From Clostridia bacterium (GTDB lineage Bacteria > Bacillota > Clostridia > Christensenellales > Aristaeellaceae): a DNA stretch of 52,132 nucleotides. Positions 1 to 10,100 of this stretch are shown in pieces; position 1 is the first letter of the stretch; every line of letters starts with the position of its first letter. The stretch covers positions 1 to 52,132 of the forward strand of contig JAFXJP010000050.1 in the NCBI GenBank assembly GCA_017532155.1, given 5' to 3'. The notes below the pieces were generated by a model that was not told the origin of the DNA, searched no databases, and saw nothing but the letters and a program-made list of their open reading frames with translations. Both the position numbers and the translations under genes were made by a program.

Positions 1-510
1 AATCACTTCGATCTTGGTAATACGATTGCCCTGATCGTCCACACAATTTTCATTGGTACAGGTGTGGAGCATTTCGCCCGTCGCCAGACAGGTCGCAGGC
101 GTCTTGACAATGCCCTCGTCCCAGACGTGGTTGGCCGGATCGATCTTAATCACTTCGATCTTGGTAATAGGATTGCCCTGATCGTCCACACAGTTTTCAT
201 TGGTACAGGTGTGGAGCATTTCGCCCGTCGCCAGACAGGTCGCAGGCGTCTTGACAACGCCCTCGTCCCAGACGTGGTTGGCCGCATCGATCTCAATCAC
301 TTCGATCTTGGTAATAGAATTACCCTCAGCATCCACGCAGCTCTCATTGATACAGGTGAAGAGCATCTCGCCCGTCGTCAGACAGGTCGCAGGCGTCTTG
401 ACAACGCCTTCGTTCCAAACGTGGTTGGCCGCATCGATCTCGATCGCTTCGGTCTTGGTCGTGCGCTTGCCCTCAGCATCCACGCAGGTTTCAACCGTAC
501 AGGTATAGAG
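1..510 (-). repeat. 147-bp near-identical tandem repeat
   Basis: Units begin at 1, 148 and 295, and a more diverged fourth begins at 442. The period is exactly 147 bp (49 codons). The first three copies differ by only a few bases, which indicates recent duplication. The array continues past the left edge. Confidence 0.9.
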
Positions 511-3500
511 CATTTCGCCCTCAGCCATACAGGTAGCCGCCTTGGCTTCAATGCCGGCGTCCCACTTGTGACCCAGCGCGTCAATCACTTCCTGCGCAAC
601 CAGCGTTTCTCCGCAAGTCGTGCAGTGGCTGCCTTCCGTCAGGCCGGTATTCACGCAGTCAGGAGCAACCGCCGCATCCGTTACCGGCGTATGGCCCTTC
701 TCCTCGACCAGCACGTCGCCGCAAACCGTACAGGTCTGCGCAGTGGTACAGGTAGCTTCGGCGCCCGGCGTATGGCCCAGCGCATCAACAACCTCCTGCG
801 CCTTCAGGATCGCATCGCAAACAGAGCAGTGCACGCCCTCCGTCAGGCCGGTGCTCACGCAGTCGGGCGCAACCGCCACATCCGTTACCGGCGTATGTCC
901 CTTCTCCTCGGCCAGCACTTCGCCGCAAACCGTACAGGTCTGCGCAGTGGTACAGGTGGCTTCGGCGCCCGGCGTATGGCCCAGCGCATCTACTACATTC
1001 TGCGCCACAATCGTTTCACCACAGACAGAGCAGTGCTTACCTTCGGTCAAACCAGTTTCGGTACAGGTAGGCACAACCGCCGCATCAATCACCTCAGTAT
1101 GACCCAGCGCAGTAACAACATCATCCGTATAAACGTCGCCGCAGGCAGAGCAGGTATAGGTCGTATAGCCGTCCGCCGTACAGGTAGGCGCAGTTACCTT
1201 GCCCTCATACTTATGGCCCAGCGCCGCTTGGAGCGTTTCATTACACACCGTACAGATCTGCGCAGTTGTGCAGGTGGCTTCGGCGCCCGGGGTATGGCCC
1301 AGCGCAGACGTTTCTTCCTGCGCAACCAGCACTTCTCCGCAAACGCCGCAATGCGAGCCGGCCGTCAAACCAGTCTTTGTACAGGTAGCCGCAACAGCTC
1401 CATCCGCCACAGCCGTATGATCGATCATGGGGATCACTTCCTGCTGCAACCTGATTGCACCGCAGGTATCGCAGTGTTCACCGGCCGTCAAACCGGTAGT
1501 CGTACAGGTAGGCGCAACATATGCATCCTCTACCCACTCATGGCCCAGCGCGTTGATGATATTCTCCGTCTTTGTCGCGCCGCAGGCAGAGCAGGTATAG
1601 GTCGTATAGCCGCCCGTCGTGCAGGTAGGCGCAGTTACAACGCCTTCACCATAAGCGTGTCCCAGCGCATCCACATACGAATCAACATATGTATCATCAC
1701 ACTTGGAGCAGACATGCGTAGTGTAGCCCTGCTCCGTACAGGTGGGCGCAGTCACAGTGCTTACATGGTTATGACCGGTCGCAGCTACACGCTCATCCTC
1801 GTACGTATCATTACAGGTGGAGCAGACATGCGTAGTATAGCCGTCCGTCGTACAGGTGGGCGCAGTTACAGTGCTTACATAGTTATGGCCGGACGCATCT
1901 ACATACGCATCCACGTACGTATCACCACACGTGGCGCAGACATGCGTAGTATAGCCCTTCTCCGTACAGGTGGGCGCAGTCACAGTGCTTTCATAGCTAT
2001 GGCCGAATGCATCTACATACGTATCCACATACGTATCATTACACTTGGGGCAGGTATGCGTGGTATAGCCCTTCTCCGTACAGGTGGGCGCGGTCACAGT
2101 GCTCTGGTACTCATGCTCCAGCGCAGGAATGACCTCGGAGGGCTTGTTGTTCAGCCAGATTTTGCAGACCGTACACTGCGTACCGCCGGTACAGCCTTCC
2201 TTGCCGCACTGGGCAGGAATCGCCTGAATAACAGTCCAGCTATGCTCCAGCGCAGTGATTTCCTGCGTTTCGAAGCTATCGCAGTTCTCGCAGTCGCGGC
2301 GCTTTTCGCCCGCTACTTCACAGGCAGCTTCCTTCGTGGTATACCACGCACCAAAGACGTGGGCCACGGGCGCAATTTCCTTCGTATCGGTCTGCTGACA
2401 GACAGCGCACTCCAGCTTGGCGACGCCGCCATCCGTACATACCGTTGCCTTATAGGTAACAACGCCATTTTCGTCCTTGACTTCCACAACGCCGACAGAT
2501 TCTTCCGTCAGCTCCCAGGTATGATTACCAGTCGCGGGAAGGGTCCGAACAAGTTCCTCATAGTCGCATACAGAGCACTTCTTGTATACTCTGCCATTCA
2601 CGCCGCAGTTGGCATCCTCAGTGATTTCTTCACCCAGCTTATGGCCGGTCGCCGCAATCACACGGGTATCATCCGCGCCGCAAACAGAGCACTTGAGCAC
2701 CGCCGTACCATTTTCAGTACAGCTGGTGGCCACGTACTGACCGTCTTCTTCCTTCACGCCGACAGAATCCGCCGTCAGCACCCAGGTATGTTCGCCGGTA
2801 GCAGGCAGGGTCCGAACAAGTTCCTCATAGTCGCATGCAGAGCACTTCTTGTATACTCTGCCGTTCACGCCGCAGTTGGCATCCTCAGTGATTTCTTCAC
2901 CCAGCTTATGGCCGGTCGCCGCAATCGTCTCGGTCTTTTCGATGCCGCAGGTGCCGCAGACAAACTTTTTAGATCCTTCCTTGGTACAGGTAGGCTCGGT
3001 GATGATGTTTCCTTCGCCCCAGGCATGCTCAGTAGCCGCGTTGGCAATGACCGTCTTGATGGAATGGTCTTTGGTTCCTTCATCACAGCGCTGACAGGTG
3101 TACACAACGTAGCTGTCCTCGGTGCAGTCAATCGGCTTCCAGCCGTCTTTTTCGCTGTAGGTCGCATTGGTGGGAGCAACTACATAATCATGGCCCAATG
3201 CAGGCAGTTCCGCATTCTCGGGAACAAATCCGCACACGCCACAAATGCTCGCATGGCCAGGCTCCGTACAGGTAGCAGCCTGATAACCATCTTCATCCCA
3301 CTGATGGCCGGGCGCCTGAATCACTTCAGTCTTGGTATGGGTCGCAGAATTCTCAGCGGTGCAGCCGGCATTCTGACAGGTATAAACAACCTGGCCGTCT
3401 TCCGTACAGGAAGTAGCCACCCACACGCCGTTCTCATCCTTTTCAGCGCCGGTAGCAACGCCCGCATCGTAGGTATGCTCCAGCATGTCAATGGATTCGG

Positions 3501-6500
3501 TGAGAATTTCGTCGCAGTATGCGCAATCCCACGTCTTTACGCCCTTAGCGTAGCAGGTGGGCTCGGTGGTAATCTGCCACTTTTCTTCCGTAATTCTGTC
3601 CCATTCATGGCCCAGCACAGGCAGAACGGTGCTGGAAGTTTCAGTACAGTGAATGCCATCGTGCCACTGGCACTTGTATTCCACCAGACCAGTCGCCACG
3701 CAGGTAGCATCCTGTCTGGAGGTTTCAATGCTCATGTTGTGCTCAACCTTAGCGGTCACATTCGCAACCGTCCAGGTATTGCAATCCGGGCAGTACATGC
3801 TGCCTTCGCCATAGCCCGTGGCATAGCAGGTCGCTTCCACAGTCTTGGCTACAGCATTGCGATGGGCAATTGCCTCAACCACATCCTGCTTGACGATGAC
3901 CGTGCCGCAGGTCTCGCAGTGGCTGCCTTCGGTCAAGCCGGTCTCAGTACAGGTAGGCGCCTTCGCCGCATCGGTAACGATATTGGCATGCGCATCAAGC
4001 GCCGCAACCATTGTATACCGCGTCTCAGTACAACCGTTATTCTGGCACTTATAGATCAGCGTACCGGACTGCGTGCAATCAGTCAGCGCATACTCGCCGT
4101 TTTCCATCAGCTTTACGCCGCTGGTCTCAGCGATCTGCATGTTATGATCAGGACGATCCGTCAGCACGGTCTCCCTGCTCTCTCCACAGGTCTCGTACCA
4201 CTTACACCGTTCAACCAACAGACCATCCGCACAGCAGGTAGCAGGCGTGCGGGAGTATTCAACAAAGTCATGCTTAACCGCATCGCTCAAATAGCCAGCT
4301 GTCCACACCTTACAGTCTTCACACTGCGTAGCGCCTTTCGCATAGCCAATCTGATAGCAGGTCGCCGTCTGGCCCTGTTCATATGTGATGATATGGACGT
4401 GGTTATTAGGATCAATCGGCAGCACCTTATCCGCCGGCACTTCTCCGCTGCCGCAGATAGAGCAGTACTCATATTCCGCCCAGCCTGCCTCAATACAGGT
4501 AGGCGTCTTACCAGGCACAGTCACCATGGAATGCGCAATGGGCACTACTTCCTGCTTCACCAGCACCTCGCCGCAGGCGGAGCAGTGCTTGCCCTCGGTC
4601 AGGCCGGTTTCGGTACAGGTGGGCGCCTTCGCCTCATCGATCACCTCGGTGTGGCCCAGTGCAGCTACTACGTTCTGCGCAACCAGCACCTCGCCGCAGA
4701 CGGAGCAGTGCTTGCCTTCCGTCAGACCGGTTTCGGTACAGGTGGGATCCTGCGCCGCATCGACCACTTCGTTGTGGCCCGTCGCAGGAATTTCCTTGTA
4801 AGTCGTATAATCGCACTTCGTGCAGTATTCGTACGCTTCATAACCGGCTTCCGTACAGGTAGCATCCTTGGCCTCTACCTGCACCAAAGTGTCCTTATGA
4901 TTCGTCGCCGGAATTACTACCTTAGTAGTGTAATCACAATCCTTACAGTACTCATACTCATTGTGACCATCTTCCGTACAGGTAGCCGCCTTGGCATCCA
5001 CCTTCAACAGATCATGCCCTTTCGCATTCTTGATCAGTTCGCCGCAAACCGTACAGGTCTGCGCGGTCGTACAAGTTGCCTCAGCGCCGGGCGTATGGCC
5101 AAGCGCAGCTACTACAGTCTGCGCCACAGTAACCGCGCCGCAAGCAGTACAGTGCTTACCTTCGGTCAAGCCTGTCGCGGTGCAGGTAGGCGCAACCGCC
5201 TCATCGATCACTTCGGTATGGCCCTTCGCAGCTACTACTTCCTGCTTCACCAGCACCTCGCCGCAGACAGAGCAGTGTTTGCCCTCGGTCAGGCCGGTTT
5301 CAGTACAGGTGGGCGCCTCCGCAGCATCGATCACTTCGGTATGGCCGAGTGCATCAATTTCAGTCTGCGCGACCGTAATTTCATCACAAACAGTACACTT
5401 TTTGCCCTCGGTCTTGCCCTTTTCAGTGCAGGTCGGAGCAACAGCAGCAATCGTTTCTTCCTTATGGCCCAGCGCAGGCGTTTCTTCCTGCGCCTTCAGC
5501 ACTTCATTACATACCGAGCAATGCTTACCCTCGGTCTTACCTTCCGTGGTGCAGGTAGCGTCTACCGCCGCATCGATCACTTCGGTATGGCCCAGCGCGT
5601 TTACTACAGTCTGCGCCACAATCGTTTCACCGCAGACAGAGCAGTGCTTGCCTTCGGTCAAGCCAGTTTCGGTGCAGGTAGGCGCCTTCGCCTCATCAAT
5701 TACTTCGGTATGACCCTTTGCGGCCACTACTTCCTGTGCCACCAGCACTTCATTACATACCGAGCAATGCTTGCCCTCGGTCTTACCTTCCGTGGTACAG
5801 GTAGCGTCTACCGCCGCGTCTACCACTTCGGTATGGCCCAGCGCAGCAATTTCTTCCTGCGCGACCGTAATTTCACCACAAACAGTACACTTTTTGCCCT
5901 CGGTCTTGCCCTTTTCAGTGCAGGTCGGAGCAACAGCAGCAATCGTTTCTTCCTTATGACCCAGCGCAGGCGTTTCTTCCTGCGCAACCAAAACAGTGTT
6001 ACAGGTAGAGCAATGCTTGCCTTCCGTCTTACCGGTCGCGGTACAGGTAGGCGCAACCGCAGCATCGGTCACTTCGGTATGGCCCAGCGCAGCTACTACA
6101 GTCTGCGCCACAGTAACCGCGCCGCAAGCAGTACAGTGCTTACCTTCGGTCAAGCCAGTTTCGGTGCAGGTAGGCGCAACCGCAGCATCGGTCACTTCGG
6201 TATGCCCCAGCGCAGCTACCTCATTCGCCGTATACGTATCGCCGCAAGCGGAGCAAGTATAGGTCGTATAGCCCTTCTCGGTACAGGTAGGCGCAGTTAC
6301 CACGCCATCATTGTAGCTATGGCCTTTTGCATCAGCCAGTTTCTCTCCACAAACCGTACAGGTCTGCGGAGCAGTACATGTCGCCTCAGCGCCAGGCGTA
6401 TGGCCCGTCGCAGGAGCCAGTTCCTTTCCACAAACTGTACAGGTCTGCGCGGTCGTACAAGTTGCCTCAGCGCCGGGCGTATGCGGCAGCAGCTCGCCTT

Positions 6501-7150
6501 CCGTGTAGCCACAACGCTCACACGTTGCAAGCACAGTACAGGTTGCCGCAGCCATATCATGGCCCAGCGCATCTACTACCTTCTGCGCCTCAATCGTTTC
6601 TCCACAGACAGAGCAGTGCTTACCTTCGGTCAAACCGGTCGCGGTACAGGTAGGCGCAACCGCAGCATCGGTCACTTCAGTGTGGCCAGTCGCAGCCTTA
6701 ATAACCTCGCCACAAACCGTACAGGTCTGCGCGGTCGTACAAGTCGCCGCATCGCCGGGCGTATGGCCGAGCGCAGCAATTTCTTCCTGCGCGACCAAAA
6801 TGGTGTTACAGGTAGAGCAATGCTTGCCCTCCGTCTTACCGGCAGCGGTACAGGTCGGAGCGACCGCTGCATCGGTTACTTCGGTGTGGCCCAGAGCAGG
6901 AATAACCTCCTGTGCCGTCAGCACCTCGCCACAAACAGTACACTTCTTGCCGTCCGTCAAGCCGGTTTCGGTACAGGTAGCCGCCTTGCCGGCAATCGTT
7001 TCTTCAGTATGGCCAAGCGCCGCAGTTTCATTATTGGTATAGGAACCACCACAAACTGTACAAGTATAAGTGGTATAGCCCTCAGCCGTACAAGTAGGTG
7101 CAGTTACCACACCTGCATCATACGAATGCTCCTGTGCAGACACCGGCTCG
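1..7150 (-). repeat. Long array of cysteine-containing protein repeats
   Basis: DNA and protein repeats within the giant gene. Most units are about 41 residues and centre on C-x10-C-x2-CG, with the linker GHTEV..AAVAPTC between units. At 1690-2110 the unit is nearer 39 residues and rich in Tyr/Thr/Val. At 1-510 it is 49 residues. From length and period there should be somewhere between 50 and 60 copies; I did not count them exactly. Each copy carries a CxxC pair that could bind zinc or form disulfides (inference). Confidence 0.85.
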
Positions 7151-10100
7151 CCACAAACGACACACGTTCCTGCATCCGCACAAGTGGTACCCTCCGGACG
7201 AACATGCTCAGAGCATACCCACTTGCCAGCAGTGTAAGTATAGGTAATAGCGGTTTCGCTGGTATGCTTACCAGTCTCCACATAAGTACCATCCGCATTC
7301 TTCAGCTTGGCAGAGGTCAGCAGGATTTCGGTATAGTCCGTGCCCTGCACCAGCTGATGAGTGACAGTCTGCGTGCCAGGTGTACCGACTGTTACTTTAC
7401 CTCCCTCTACACCGGTAATATTCGCACCACCAGCAGTTGTATATGCAGAACCTGCAGATACATCAACTGTACCGTTAACCTCAATAGCCGCATCCTCACT
7501 CATATCATGACTACCAGTTTTGCTGGGTGCATAAGCAACCATCTGATGCGTTCTATTGGCACTGTCAGAATAAACAAAGTTACCCCACTCGTCAGCGTCA
7601 TAGACATAGATATTGCAACCGCTGGCCAGGGTACACTGCGCACCTTCTTCAATGATAATTTTCGAACCAGGCAGCATGGCGATATCTTGCCCAAGTGTAA
7701 TCGTTTTACCGCTCTTGACCGTAACTGTAATATTGCTGTTAATCGGCAGTTCATAATTCTTGGAATTAATTGAACTCGTACCGATCTTCATATTAATACC
7801 AGAGACAGACAAATCACCATTGGCCTCAACCATCAGTCGGTCACTGCTGCCATCATAGCGCTTTGTTACATAACCACTCGACAAGTTGAACATGGCAGAA
7901 GATCCACCAATAAAGCCCACAGACGTGCCAAAAGCCGAACTGCTCATATAGATCGTCGTATATGAATATTCTGTTGCCCCCGAATAAATCGTCATCGGCA
8001 CTTCGATATTCTGCACATAATACTGAGACATCGGAAATACGCCGTTATCCATATCCGTACTCTGCGTACCGCCACGGAAGTCCGCAATCTGAAACATTTC
8101 ATATACGGCCGACCCGCTATTAGCAGTTACCGTACCATCACCAGTAATAAAGCCATATACATACAGTTTGCCGCCATCATTTACAGTAATGTTGCTGCCA
8201 TTGTTCATTCGTACAAAGCTGACATCACCAGTAGGCGCACCACCATCTTTCTTACCACCAGCAGCATACTTATGCTTCGCAGAAAGGCTCATTTCGCCAT
8301 TAATTGTCAGTTTTGCACCTTCAGCTAACGTCAATGTGCGATAAACAGTCGGTGTAGTATACGTGTCAGTAGAACAAGGTGTGGTTGTATACAGCGTATT
8401 CGCAGCATCAAACGGAATCAGCAATGTAACGCCACTGGGAATCGTGTAGTTGCCAGCAACCAGCGTACCGCTGTTCATCAGCACAATATACTTACTGGCA
8501 CTGCTGGTTGTCTTGGTAATTGCACCTGTCAGATTGTCAAACAGATACGACAAAGCGCTTACATTATAGTAAGTTGCAGTTGTACCAAGCCATCCATCCT
8601 TATACGACTGTGCAGCTCCTACACCACCAACCGCAAACCAAGGCGTGCCACCGTCTTTGGCAAACGCCGCCTGAACGGTCATGTCAGCCGCAGGAGTCAG
8701 CGTATAGGAAGTGTCGGTAGACAAAATAGAACCGTCCGCCGCATCGACCCAGCCAAGGAAGTTAGCGCCGCTGGCAGGAGTAGCAACCAAAGCCGCACCA
8801 GTCAAGGCAATTTCCTGCGTAGCACCCGCTTCAACTGCTGTGCCGCCAACAGTAACACTACCCAATGTAGAATCATAATTGAACGTTACATCCGATGCAG
8901 TGGCTGCTTCAACCAAGCTGATATTGCTAATTGTCAACGTAACCGTCAAGTTGCTAAAACCGCTATTAGAAGTAATAGCAAATACCGTCGACTCACCAGA
9001 ATTCAGCAATTTTGAATGCGTTCCCGTTGTAGCCGAACTTGCACCATCAATTGTGAAACTACTTGCATTGCTAACAGAATAGTCAAAAGAAAGAGTGACC
9101 GTCTTTTCAGTTTCATTCGTAATGGTAATAGTATTCGTCTTTTTACTGAGCATACCACCCTTCGCAGTAGCCGTCAGCGTACCACTGCTATTCTTAATAG
9201 TATTCTGAGTATCAGTAGCGCTCACCTGACCATCCAGCACAGTAACCGTCGTCGCAGGCACAGCAGAGTTATAGGATTCCATCATGGATTCCCACACGAA
9301 TACGAACTTGCTGAAGCTGCCATGCGCCAGCATGGTATCGAGGTCGGCATCTACGATATCGCCAGCTTCGCCCTTGGCGATGATATAGTTCTGCAGCGCA
9401 TCATAATCCGCCTGGATGATCGCAATGGCATCTTCGCTCTCATAGAACTTGCCCATGATGGCGTTGCCGTATTCATTTTCGGTCCAGCCGGTGGTATCGC
9501 CAAAGTGCTTGAGGAGGAAGGCGTCGATCTCGGCCTTGCAATCGTCGATGGCCGCCTGATGCACGATCTCCTGCAGCGCATCGATGGAGGCATAGCCCAC
9601 GACATGATAGGGCAGATCGGTCATTTCTTCGGGCTTGAGGCCCTTATTTTCGGGGGCGTCTTCCTTATAAAGGACGCGCAGGCGCTTATCCACCATGGAG
9701 GATACATTGCCCTCGATGGTGTAGGCATAGCCTTTGCCGCCGTCATAAACAATACCGATATGGGTGGCTACATCGGGATCATCAAAGGAGATGAAGATGA
9801 TATCGCCCTTCTGGGGGATATAGCTGCGGTCGCGATAAGCGCCCATGGCCTTGACATTTTCAATCCACATCCAGACAGAGCCATCGAAGCCGAGGTCATC
9901 GCGATCGATGCCGGCATAGCGCGCGCAGAACGCGATGAAGGGCGTGCACCACTCGTGATAATCCATGCCCTCGGCATGCGCATAGCGGCTGTAATACTGA
10001 TAGCCGCCGTTATAATAACGGAAATCCACCTTGCTGCTTTCATAGCCCAGCTGGGTGATGGCGATGGAAACGAGATCGTCAGACCAATCACCGGTCAGAT

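Noticed and set aside
1-7150. CRISPR array
   Set aside because: The repeats are long, in frame, without unique spacers and encode protein.
64-7773. 2,569-codon plus-strand reading frame
   Set aside because: It is the exact antisense register of the giant minus-strand gene. The minus frame has a signal peptide, domains and an RBS, while the plus frame gives low-complexity Arg/Gly/Leu sequence with no domain.
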